DNA from: Deinococcus sp.
GTDB taxonomy: Bacteria > Deinococcota > Deinococci > Deinococcales > Deinococcaceae
DNA: 5,981 nt
NCBI GenBank assembly: GCA_028287665.1
Contig: JAQBPF010000183.1
Location: forward strand, 1 to 5,981
Reading direction: 5' to 3'
Made by a program: the position numbers and the translations under genes. Below are positions 1-5,718 of the stretch, piece after piece (within the stretch, counting starts at the first letter, position 1; every line of letters starts with the position of its first letter). Below the pieces are notes generated by a model. It was not told where the DNA came from. It did no database searches and saw only the letters and a program-made list of their open reading frames with translations.

Positions 1-20
1 GATGCCAAGCCAGCAGGCCG

Positions 21-548
21 CTAGTTCTGCTGCGTGAGGGTGCAGCGACCCAGCCGCAACTCTGCCGCCGCTGCCGCAAGGTCTGCCGGATTCGCAGTCG
101 TGCTGGCAACCGCAAAGGCTTCTTCCAGTCGGGCCGCCACCTGCGGGGCTGTGCCGCTGACCAACACCCCCTCCCCTGCCCCGGCAGACAGCCTGCCCAC
201 CCGCACACACGCTAGCGCCAGCCCACCGCTCGCCACTTCCCTCAAGTCCAGCCCCACCACAGACTGAGCGGCGGAATCGTACAGCAACGCGCCCCGGTCA
301 GCGCGGAATGTCCACGCTCCGTCCAATTTGGGGGCATCGGCGCTCAGCTTCAGCACGGTCTGGAACTGCTCGCCGTCTGCAGTGGTTCCGGCCAATACCC
401 ACGCCTGACCGGGCTGCACCGGGGCCGAAGCGGGCAGGCGCGTGGGTGCAGGCGGTTGTACCCGCACACCGCCCGAACCGCCCGCAGACGCGACGGAAGA
501 CAGGAGCAGGCAGGCCAGAAAGAAGGGGCGCATGGAGCGGGGAGGCAT
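21..548 (-). CDS. Small secreted protein of unknown function
   Basis: 175 residues; I do not recognise a family. The N-terminus has a typical Sec signal peptide: Arg residues at 4 and 7, a hydrophobic stretch about residues 9-20 (FFLACLLLSSVA), then an ASA/GG signal peptidase I site with likely cleavage after Ala22. There is no lipobox Cys at the cleavage point, so a soluble exported protein is expected. A Pro/Ala-rich linker (about 28-48) leads into a compact domain of about 125 residues. Two Cys remain in the mature protein (114 and 169) and could form a disulfide. The ATG at 548 is preferred because a TAGGCT hexamer lies 6 bases upstream; an internal ATG at 533 (MRPFF) would also leave a good signal peptide and cannot be excluded. 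The gene starts 38 bases after the stop of the pseudo-deacetylase on the same strand, so it may be co-transcribed as well as having its own leaderless promoter. Confidence 0.8.
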   Translation of the reverse strand: MPPRSMRPFFLACLLLSSVASAGGSGGVRVQPPAPTRLPASAPVQPGQAWVLAGTTADGEQFQTVLKLSADAPKLDGAWTFRADRGALLYDSAAQSVVGLDLREVASGGLALACVRVGRLSAGAGEGVLVSGTAPQVAARLEEAFAVASTTANPADLAAAAAELRLGRCTLTQQN

Positions 549-554
549 GGCCCC

Positions 555-560
555 AGCCTA
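555..560 (-). promoter_or_regulatory. Putative leaderless -10 element (TAGGCT)
   Basis: On the minus strand TAGGCT is followed by 6 bases (GGGGCC) and the ATG at 548. There is no Shine-Dalgarno in between and no recognisable -35. It matches the TANNNT element that directly precedes leaderless mRNAs in Deinococcus, and the same hexamer at the same distance precedes the thioesterase gene at 5725. By inference transcription starts at or next to the A of the ATG. Confidence 0.5.
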
Positions 561-586
561 CAGGCCAGCGGGCGCGGCCCCGGCGT

Positions 587-1771
587 CTATTTGCGTTCTC
601 CAAAGCGCCGGATCAGTTCTGTACGCGAGATGACGGCCAGCTTGGGCGTATGCGGACGGCTCAGGTCGCTGACGCCGTAAGCGCGGCGTAGGGTGCGCGA
701 CCACCAGTTCAGGCGGCGCAGCATGGGCGCGGGCAATTCGACCACCGTAAAGCCGTAGAGCCGCAGCACGTCAGAGAAAATGCTGATGCTGAACACGGCA
801 GGGAGGGTGTGCCACTGGGGATCGTCGCGCAGGGCGGCAGCGAGGTCGTGAATGGAATGCTTGACCACGTGCCGCCCCGCCACAGGCCGCTCGGCCAGTT
901 GCACCAGGCGGGCGCTGTCGAGGTGAAACTCTGCGATGCGCTGGCCCGCCGCAACCTCCAGTCCCTGCGGCTGCGTGGGATCGGTCAGCGTGATGGTGGG
1001 CAGTGGATAAGGCGCAGTGCCGAGTCGGAACAGACTATGCGCGTGCCCCCCGATGCGCCGAATGCGGCCCGTGCGGTCATACAGCACGTCTACCACGCCC
1101 ATCAGGTCAGGGATCAGATCACCGGACTGTTCGGGGCGCAGGCCGGGCAGGGAGGGCAGAGGGTGGGGAACGTAGCCGCGTGCCTTCAATTCAGCCAGGA
1201 GGGAAGGCAGGGCGTCGGGCGTGCTGGAATGCGTGCCAGACAGAGAAAGCAGGCGGCCCTGCGGCAAGTGGGCGGGCAATCCGGCACTGACCGGCTCCCC
1301 CTGTACAGGCGTCAGACCGGAAGCGCGGGCGGCCAGCAACACAACCAGCGGCGGGATATGCGGGCCAGCGGTAAAGAATTGGATTTTTTCGCCTGTAACG
1401 GCCTGAAAGGCCTGCTGCGTCTGCTTCAACTTGGTTGCCAGCATCCAGGGGAGCGACACTGCCGAGCCGCCCAGATCAGCGCCCAGCGCGTGCCCAGCCC
1501 CCACGATTCGGCGCGTCAGGGCGGGAACCTGGGCGACAGCCTCAGCGTTCACAAAGAAGGTGGCCTTCACTCCAGCGGCTTGCAGGGCGTCTAGCAGCAG
1601 CGGCGTAACCGTCGAATCCGGGCCACCTACCAGCATCAGGGCGGCGGTGGGCGTGGCGCTGCGGCCCCGGCGGGCAACTCCCAACCCGGCCCAGCGCCAC
1701 GCCAGTTGGGAACCGGCCCACAGCAGCGCCGCTCCGGTCAAAACCCCACGTAGACCCCGTTTTCCTTGCAT
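587..1771 (-). CDS. Membrane-anchored NodB-fold pseudo-deacetylase fused to a YkoP-like domain
   Basis: 394 residues. An N-terminal hydrophobic segment (about 9-25, after basic residues) is an uncleaved anchor or signal peptide. Residues about 42-205 follow the NodB/CE4 polysaccharide deacetylase fold: ALMLVGGPDS, then LLDALQAAGVKATFFV (58-74), RRIVGAGHALG (88-97), and a final LLAELKARGY helix. The catalytic motifs are lost. The DD of the family TFDDGP motif is V48-G49. The two metal His of the H-x3-H motif align to D99 and S103. The RPP arginine aligns to T134. The LHD near the C-terminus of the fold aligns to L177-S178-G179. Deacetylase activity is therefore unlikely, and a glycan-binding or scaffolding role outside the membrane is my inference. 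Residues about 219-394 resemble YkoP-like domains (G-x-RIAEFHL-x-S-x-RLVQL near 276-292; ISRTELIRRFG at the end). The open frame extends upstream to 2131, but the ATG at 1771 is chosen because the TAGATT element sits 7 bases before it, the hydrophobic segment follows directly, and the longer version would overlap the divergent phosphotransferase gene. Confidence 0.8.
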   Translation of the reverse strand: MQGKRGLRGVLTGAALLWAGSQLAWRWAGLGVARRGRSATPTAALMLVGGPDSTVTPLLLDALQAAGVKATFFVNAEAVAQVPALTRRIVGAGHALGADLGGSAVSLPWMLATKLKQTQQAFQAVTGEKIQFFTAGPHIPPLVVLLAARASGLTPVQGEPVSAGLPAHLPQGRLLSLSGTHSSTPDALPSLLAELKARGYVPHPLPSLPGLRPEQSGDLIPDLMGVVDVLYDRTGRIRRIGGHAHSLFRLGTAPYPLPTITLTDPTQPQGLEVAAGQRIAEFHLDSARLVQLAERPVAGRHVVKHSIHDLAAALRDDPQWHTLPAVFSISIFSDVLRLYGFTVVELPAPMLRRLNWWSRTLRRAYGVSDLSRPHTPKLAVISRTELIRRFGERK

Positions 1772-1778
1772 GGGGGTG

Positions 1779-1784
1779 AATCTA
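1779..1784 (-). promoter_or_regulatory. Putative leaderless -10 element (TAGATT) for the pseudo-deacetylase
   Basis: TAGATT on the minus strand lies 7 bases (CACCCCC) before the ATG at 1771, with no Shine-Dalgarno. A weak -35 candidate, TTTACC at 1803-1808, is spaced by 18 bases. The carboxylesterase gene has the identical hexamer at the identical distance. This element decides the start codon of the gene. Confidence 0.6.
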
Positions 1785-1933
1785 ACATGGGGTGTGGGCT
1801 GGAGGTAAAACCAAGCTAGAGCCTCGTCTGCTTCTTCCGCCAATGAGTTGAGGCCGTGCCTATCCTGTCCGGGAGGAAACCGAATGTTTCTCACTGCCTC
1901 TGACGGCAACCATGAGACGCTCAACAAAGCCGC

Positions 1934-1939
1934 TACCAT
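1934..1939 (+). promoter_or_regulatory. Putative leaderless -10 element (TACCAT) for the phosphotransferase
   Basis: TACCAT is followed by 6 bases (CGTGCA) and the ATG at 1946. No Shine-Dalgarno precedes that ATG and no clear -35 is visible. It agrees with the TANNNT leaderless pattern of the neighbouring genes. A competing signal lies upstream: GGAGG at 1872-1876, placed 7 bases before an out-of-frame ATG at 1884. Confidence 0.5.
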
Positions 1940-1945
1940 CGTGCA

Positions 1946-2716
1946 ATGCTTAAGATTGGCGAGAACATCGGCTGGGATCATGGCGAGGCGCAGGTCTTCC
2001 AGGCTTCCTGGCAGGGCCGCCCCGTCATCCTGAAGCGTCACCACCAACCCAGGAAATACATCCGTGAGGTCTACGGCTATCACGTCTGGAAGCAGAACCT
2101 GCCAGAACTTTTGTTCACTCGCAGTGAACATCTGGAATTGGTGCTTTCCGAAGAATCAGGCGAATGTGCCCTTGACCTTCTATCTACTGAGGAACTTTAC
2201 AAGTCGGCAGGCGTGGTTCTGCGGCAGATGCATGACACAGCCCCACTCGGCGTTCCTTTCAGCGATGGCCGGGGCGATCTGTTGGATCAGGTCAACAGAT
2301 ATATTCCGCGTGCGGCGGGCCTGCTCGATGCATCCCAGATCGCAACCATTGAGGCCAGAACCCGCGAATTGCTGAACAATGCGCTGCCCTGTCCCGTCTT
2401 ACGGCACGGGGACTACACGGCCCGCAATTGGCTCTGGGACGGCACAAAACTCACGGCTATCGACCTGGAACATGCCCGCCCCGGCCCGGCAGTACTGGAC
2501 ATCGCGAAACTCAACAATGCGATATTCGATCAACAGCCAACGTTACGCGCCGCTTTTCAGGAGGGCTACGGACGTGACTGGAGTGACGACGAACAACACT
2601 TTCTGCAGGTCATCCGGCACTTCGACGCGCTGACCCTGGCAGTCTGGTGCCATGAACATGCGGACTGGGCTGGAGTTCAGCGGATGCGGGCTGTGCTGGA
2701 GGCATTGGCTTCCTAA
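1946..2716 (+). CDS. Phosphotransferase of the APH/choline-kinase fold
   Basis: 256 residues, cytoplasmic, no signal peptide. It should transfer the gamma phosphate of ATP to a small hydroxylated molecule; the substrate cannot be read from sequence. The kinase-like landmarks are in order. K30 in VILK is the ATP lysine and E41 is a plausible partner in the following helix. The catalytic loop is HGD-x4-N (H154, G155, D156 as base, N161). IDLE with D173 takes the place of the DFG metal ligand and is followed by the family pattern AR-x-GP-x-x-LDIA (177-187). Length is at the short end for the family (commonly 250-300), but the N-lobe begins with a complete first strand, so the protein looks whole. 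The gene diverges from the pseudo-deacetylase and converges with the carboxylesterase, leaving 28 bases between stop codons. Candidate relatives include aminoglycoside, macrolide, homoserine or sugar kinases; a resistance role is possible but unsupported. Codon use appears less GC-biased than in the esterase (for example CTATCTACTGAGGAAC near 2179). Confidence 0.88.
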   Translation: MLKIGENIGWDHGEAQVFQASWQGRPVILKRHHQPRKYIREVYGYHVWKQNLPELLFTRSEHLELVLSEESGECALDLLSTEELYKSAGVVLRQMHDTAPLGVPFSDGRGDLLDQVNRYIPRAAGLLDASQIATIEARTRELLNNALPCPVLRHGDYTARNWLWDGTKLTAIDLEHARPGPAVLDIAKLNNAIFDQQPTLRAAFQEGYGRDWSDDEQHFLQVIRHFDALTLAVWCHEHADWAGVQRMRAVLEALAS

Positions 2717-2744
2717 TCCTCGGCCCTCATTTCAGAGGTCTCCC

Positions 2745-4226
2745 CTACGGCATCGGTACGACCAAGCCCCCCCACAAGGCGCGGCGCTTCCGCTCAGTCT
2801 CGTCTTCGGTTGCCGGGGCTGCCAACGACAACACATTTACGTTGGGATGTTCGGCGCTGCCGGGCTGCCAGTCGGGGCCGGGGTTACCTTCCCGCACGAA
2901 GTTCAGCCAGGCGGTCTGCATTCTGTGTGCCAGCGCGGCGCGTTCGCGGGCCTGCCCACCACGCATCAGGGCCGACGACAACCCCATCGGGCGGGGCCAC
3001 AGGAACAGCAGTTCCATGCCGTGCGTTGCGCCGAGGCCCGCCACCTTGGTGCCCCAGTCCAGGCGGTAGCGCCAGAGCGGGGCCGGATGCGCGTCGGCCA
3101 GCACGTCGTTCGGGGTATGAAAAAACAGGTCGGTGCCCAGCGCGGTCAGTCCTTCCAGAGTGTCGGGATAGGCCGACAGCAGTCTCAGCACCCGCTCTGG
3201 CGAAGCCGTCTGCTCCAGCTTATGCGCCAGATACGTCCGGTCTATCTTCTGAAAAATTCGGTCGGGCAGGCGCACGAACAGCGAATATTCCTCGCGGTTG
3301 GCCCCGATCAGCAGCGGCACAGGAGCCAGTGGGCGGGCCAACAGTTCGGCGCGGGTGGCAGGCAACAGCACGCCGTCGAGGTACGGGCGGGAATTCAGGC
3401 TGCGTTTCCGCACACCTTCCAGCGTGTGCAGCGCGGCCACAAAGGCACGGGGCGGCAATGTCCAGAGTGCATTGAGGTTGTCACGGCGCACGCCCAGCGC
3501 ATTGGCATAGGCGCGGGCTATGTCCAGGCTGTTGTCGGTATCGCTGACCTGATTCAGGCCGCCACTTTGCAAAATGGCTCCGGCCAGCAGCGGCGCAGTG
3601 GGCGCGTGACCCAGCAGCAAGGCCACGCCCGACGCCCCCGCCGATTGCCCCGCCGCCGTGATTCTGGCCGGATCGCCCCCAAAAGCCGCGATATTGGCCT
3701 GCACCCAGCGCAGCGCCGCCACCTGATCCTGAAACCCGGCATTGGGGGCAAAGCGGTCATCGGCAAACAGGCCGCCAAAGTTCGCGTAGCCGAGCGGCCC
3801 CAAGCGGTAATTCACGGTTACGACGACCATTTCTCCGTGTGCGGCCAGTTCGCGGCCATCGTAGAGGCGGCCACTGCCCGCCCGGAATGCGCCGCCATGC
3901 AGCCAGAACAGCACCGGCCACCCCCCGGCAGGCGCGGCGCGGGCAGGCGTCCAGATATTCAGCAGCAGGCTGCCCTCTACAGACGGCGTCAGCGTAACCG
4001 AGGGGTCCAGCGGTTGCAGGACATCAGGGCCAAAGGTGTGGGCCTCTCGGACCCCGGCCCAGCCCCCATGCGGCTGCGGTGGCCGGAAGCGCAAGGGGCC
4101 TGCCGCCTGCGCTGCGTAGGGCACGCCCAGCCACGCCCAACTGTGGCTCTGGTCTGCCTTGACCGCCTTGCCGCGCACCCAGCCCGCCTCCGTTTCGCGC
4201 AGCAGGGGGTCAGGGAGGCCAGTCAT
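2745..4226 (-). CDS. Carboxylesterase/lipase, type-B family
   Basis: 493 residues, normal for bacterial type-B carboxylesterases (about 490-530). It should hydrolyse carboxylic esters in the cytoplasm, as no signal peptide is seen. In order: the N-terminal strand and GVPYA at 34-38; GPLRFRPPQP (43-52); LLLNIWTP (87-94), where the usual cysteine of the EDCL signature is Ser86; the oxyanion motif HGGAF (110-114); NYRLGPLGY (139-147); N-x-G-x-x-DQ-x-AALRWV (162-175); the nucleophile elbow GQSAG with S195; the acid in GANREEYSLF (likely E313); and the catalytic H402 in THGMELLFLW. All triad positions are present. No Cys occurs in the chosen reading. An ATG at 4328 would add 34 residues, but the ATG at 4226 is preferred: it sits 7 bases behind TAGATT, and the protein then starts just before the conserved first strand. 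The substrate is not predictable. The adjacent phosphotransferase does not suggest a shared pathway. Confidence 0.92.
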   Translation of the reverse strand: MTGLPDPLLRETEAGWVRGKAVKADQSHSWAWLGVPYAAQAAGPLRFRPPQPHGGWAGVREAHTFGPDVLQPLDPSVTLTPSVEGSLLLNIWTPARAAPAGGWPVLFWLHGGAFRAGSGRLYDGRELAAHGEMVVVTVNYRLGPLGYANFGGLFADDRFAPNAGFQDQVAALRWVQANIAAFGGDPARITAAGQSAGASGVALLLGHAPTAPLLAGAILQSGGLNQVSDTDNSLDIARAYANALGVRRDNLNALWTLPPRAFVAALHTLEGVRKRSLNSRPYLDGVLLPATRAELLARPLAPVPLLIGANREEYSLFVRLPDRIFQKIDRTYLAHKLEQTASPERVLRLLSAYPDTLEGLTALGTDLFFHTPNDVLADAHPAPLWRYRLDWGTKVAGLGATHGMELLFLWPRPMGLSSALMRGGQARERAALAHRMQTAWLNFVREGNPGPDWQPGSAEHPNVNVLSLAAPATEDETERKRRALWGGLVVPMP

Positions 4227-4233
4227 AGAGGCC

Positions 4234-4239
4234 AATCTA
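4234..4239 (-). promoter_or_regulatory. Putative leaderless -10 element (TAGATT) for the carboxylesterase
   Basis: TAGATT on the minus strand ends 7 bases (GGCCTCT) before the ATG at 4226. It is the same hexamer and spacing as at the pseudo-deacetylase gene, with no Shine-Dalgarno. No good -35 is seen at 16-18 bases. It supports the shorter start of the esterase over the ATG at 4328. Confidence 0.6.
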
Positions 4240-4353
4240 GCGTGCAAAGCAGGCGAGAGCCGGGGGCCTTGACATTCCCCCAGGGCAGACCGCACACGGA
4301 AAGGCAGCACGGCAGCATACCCGGACATACAAGCTACACACCTTCAGATCCGC

Positions 4354-4762
4354 ATGACCATCGCTGCATCCTGGCGGCTCAGCCTGAAGGCACTGCAGCT
4401 GTACGACGCGCCTGCGCTCGTGCCGCCAGCACAGGCCGAGCTGGCCAGATGACCGGTTCAACTCTCTGAGCAGCAACGCCAGGTGTCCGAACAGCACCTC
4501 GCCACGCTGACGCGCCGGGTCTATGGAGACCAGCTGAGCGGCGTGATTCGGCAGGAGCTGGAGCTATCGCTGCGGCAGCGGCACGCGCTGGCAGGCCTGC
4601 AAGGCAGCGGGCCAGGCGTGGTGATCTCTCCCGGTCAGAGAAATCCCGACACCGACGATCCCACTGCAATGTGCGTGTGAGATGTGCGTGCCCTCCACGG
4701 GATCGCTGAGCACCCCAGACGGCGTGACACTTTCAGTGAAGATCCACACTGGCCACGCCGCC
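4354..4762 (+). pseudogene. Decayed MerR-family regulator with GyrI-like effector domain
   Basis: Remains of a one-component transcription regulator. From the ATG at 4354 the reading gives an N-terminal helix-turn-helix fragment containing RLSLKALQLYD and LVPPAQ, like the MerR motif LS-x-KALRLYD-x-x-GLL-x-PA. It meets an in-frame TGA at 4450-4452. The same frame then continues directly into an effector-domain start (QVSEQHLATLTRRVYGDQLS, then VIRQEL). The rest of the helix-turn-helix and the coiled-coil linker, some 70 residues, are missing. The effector domain runs through NPDTDDPTAMCV to a TGA at 4678-4680. A 9-base repeat, ATGTGCGTG at 4669 and 4682, is offset by 13 bases; removing one unit joins MCV to MCVPSTGSL and TPDGVTLSVK in one frame, matching the family pattern DGP-x-EVC-x-P. 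Homology stops near HTGHAA (about 4762), so perhaps the last 60-80 residues are gone where it meets the convergent EAL gene. Family identification is from remembered motifs, not a search. Confidence 0.75.
4669..4690 (+). repeat. Frameshifting short direct duplication (ATGTGCGTG x2, 13-base offset)
   Basis: ATGTGCGTG occurs at 4669-4677 and 4682-4690, with TGAG between them. The 13-base offset shifts the frame and also introduces a TGA at 4678. Both copies encode MCV in their own frames, and collapsing them restores a continuous effector-domain reading. It looks like a slippage or template-switch duplication, and it lies inside the MerR pseudogene. Confidence 0.75.
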
Positions 4763-5536
4763 GGGTTGCAGACAGGCCGAGAAGACATCGTCGGGTACGG
4801 TGGGAAGCGCCTCGAAAGCGGGCCGGGCAAACAGGTAGCCCTGCATATGCGTGACCCCCAAGCCCAGCAGGCAGCGGGCTTCTTCCAGCGTTTCTACTCC
4901 TTCTGCAATCACCATCAGACCGACTTCAGCGGCAAACTGGGCCAGATGCCGCACCAGCGCCGAGCGCCACAGGTCACGGTCAAGGCCACGAATCACGGCC
5001 ATATCTACCTTGACGATGTCAGGGCGCAGGGCCAGCAGCAGGCCAGCGGTGGCATGCCCCGCGCCGTAATCATCCAGAGCCGTCACAAAGCCGTAGCCCC
5101 TATAGGCGTCGATAATGCGCCGTACCCGCACCTCGTTCAGCACCGATTCATGCTCGGTGATCTCGAACATCAGGCGGTCCAGCGGAAACCCCACCTCCTG
5201 CGCGGTTTTCAGGGTGGCGCGAATGCAGGTGGCAGGCTCGTACACCGCATTGGGCAAAAAGTTGATAGAGAGCCGCGCCTTCATTCCCAGGCGGGCGGCT
5301 GTACGGATGGCCAGCACCCGGCAGTTCTGGTCAAAGTGGTACATATTGGCAGGCGTGACCTGATCCATCACCCAACTCGCAGATTCTCCGTGGGGGCCAC
5401 GCACCAGTGCCTCATAAGCAAACACTTCATGTGTCAAAACGTTGACAATAGGTTGAAAGGCCATGCTGAGAGTCAGAGACTGTTGATCTGGTATTAAACA
5501 AGCTGAGCATCTCTCTTGAATTTCATTTAATGACAT
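4733..5536 (-). CDS. Stand-alone EAL-domain c-di-GMP phosphodiesterase
   Basis: 267 residues, a single EAL domain with a short N-terminal extension; no sensor, GGDEF or membrane segment. It should hydrolyse cyclic di-GMP to pGpG in the cytoplasm and so favour motile or planktonic states. Catalytic landmarks are all present: FQPIV (27-31); EALVRG with E42; SINFLP with N92; FEITE with E125 and E128; LDDYGAG with D155 and D156; KVD with K176; AEGVET with E212; QGYLFARP (232-239). An active enzyme is therefore expected. The loop after the DD pair is GAGHATA instead of the common GTGYSS. From memory the overall sequence resembles the EAL subgroup seen beside or fused to BLUF light sensors, but no BLUF domain is visible here. 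Cys10 and Cys13 form a C-x-x-C of unknown role. The ATG at 5536 has neither Shine-Dalgarno nor a close TANNNT; M25 (5464) just before FQPIV is an alternative start. The last 9-13 residues (from about QPGGVAS) are read antisense from the MerR remnant and look acquired. Confidence 0.9.
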   Translation of the reverse strand: MSLNEIQERCSACLIPDQQSLTLSMAFQPIVNVLTHEVFAYEALVRGPHGESASWVMDQVTPANMYHFDQNCRVLAIRTAARLGMKARLSINFLPNAVYEPATCIRATLKTAQEVGFPLDRLMFEITEHESVLNEVRVRRIIDAYRGYGFVTALDDYGAGHATAGLLLALRPDIVKVDMAVIRGLDRDLWRSALVRHLAQFAAEVGLMVIAEGVETLEEARCLLGLGVTHMQGYLFARPAFEALPTVPDDVFSACLQPGGVASVDLH

Positions 5537-5563
5537 GGCTGACCCAACAACGGCATAGACAGC

Positions 5564-5569
5564 AGCATA
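5564..5569 (-). promoter_or_regulatory. Weak -10 candidate (TATGCT) for the EAL gene
   Basis: On the minus strand TATGCT fits TANNNT and lies 27 bases before the ATG at 5536, which would give a leader of about 20 bases, unlike the other genes here. No convincing -35 is present. A 10-base palindrome sits directly upstream (5572-5581). This is the best available candidate, not a firm call. Confidence 0.25.
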
Positions 5570-5571
5570 AC

Positions 5572-5581
5572 GTCATATGAC
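5572..5581. promoter_or_regulatory. Perfect palindrome GTCATATGAC, possible operator
   Basis: A perfect 10-base palindrome in the divergent spacer between the EAL and thioesterase genes, adjacent to the candidate -10 of the EAL gene. A dimeric regulator could bind here, but the symmetry does not extend past the core (the next pair is C/C) and such short palindromes occur by chance. Confidence 0.3.
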
Positions 5582-5601
5582 CTGAGTGGTCTCTAAAGAT
5601 T

Positions 5602-5617
5602 CCCTTTAATTTAAGGG
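5602..5617. repeat. AT-rich imperfect palindrome (CCCTTTAATTTAAGGG)
   Basis: A 16-base near-palindrome with one mismatched pair near the centre (T/T), in an unusually AT-rich patch. No U-run follows on either strand, so it is not an intrinsic terminator. It may be an operator or an upstream promoter element for the divergent EAL gene. Confidence 0.35.
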
Positions 5618-5642
5618 GGCCTACCCCACCCTCTCTATCGTT

Positions 5643-5669
5643 CAGCCAGGACTTGTCCTTCCTGGGCTG
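5643..5669. repeat. Inverted repeat/hairpin upstream of the thioesterase promoter
   Basis: CAGCCAGGA at 5643-5651 pairs with TCCTGGGCTG at 5660-5669: nine pairs with one bulged G and an 8-base loop. An alternative inner hairpin, AGGAC-TT-GTCCT, fits at 5648-5659. A second weaker inverted repeat follows, AGGCT 5675-5679 with AGCCT 5697-5701. All lie upstream of the predicted transcription start near 5725, so they would act as DNA sites or in a longer transcript. Confidence 0.35.
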
Positions 5670-5712
5670 TAGTGAGGCTGAGAATCAGGAATATTGAGCC
5701 TGTTGAAGAGGA

Positions 5713-5718
5713 TAGGCT
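5713..5718 (+). promoter_or_regulatory. Putative leaderless -10 element (TAGGCT) for the thioesterase
   Basis: TAGGCT is followed by 6 bases (GCACCC) and the ATG at 5725. It has the same hexamer and spacing as the secreted-protein gene at 548. No Shine-Dalgarno fits; TTGAGC at 5694-5699 is too close (13 bases) to be a normal -35. Confidence 0.5.

Noticed and set aside
809..1594. 261-codon plus-strand open frame opposite the pseudo-deacetylase
   Set aside because: Low-complexity Arg/Gly/Gln-rich shadow of the real minus-strand gene; no domain and no start signal.
1772..2131. 120-codon N-terminal extension of the pseudo-deacetylase
   Set aside because: It would be antisense to the phosphotransferase N-lobe, has no family resemblance, and would bury the hydrophobic anchor inside the protein. 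The TAGATT element supports the ATG at 1771.
2717..2744. Terminator between the convergent phosphotransferase and esterase genes
   Set aside because: Only a weak CCTC/GAGG pairing with no U-run on either strand; not enough to call.
4269..4274. Perfect TTGACA on the plus strand as a -35 for the MerR remnant
   Set aside because: No -10-like hexamer lies 15-19 bases downstream, and the gene it would serve is broken.
2652..4469. 605-codon plus-strand open frame opposite the carboxylesterase
   Set aside because: Its translation is rich in Arg, Gln, Gly and His with no recognisable domain, as expected for the antisense of a GC-rich gene. The minus-strand esterase has full catalytic motifs.
4682..5497. 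271-codon plus-strand open frame across the EAL gene
   Set aside because: Only its first 27 or so codons are meaningful, as the MerR effector remnant; the rest is antisense of the EAL gene.
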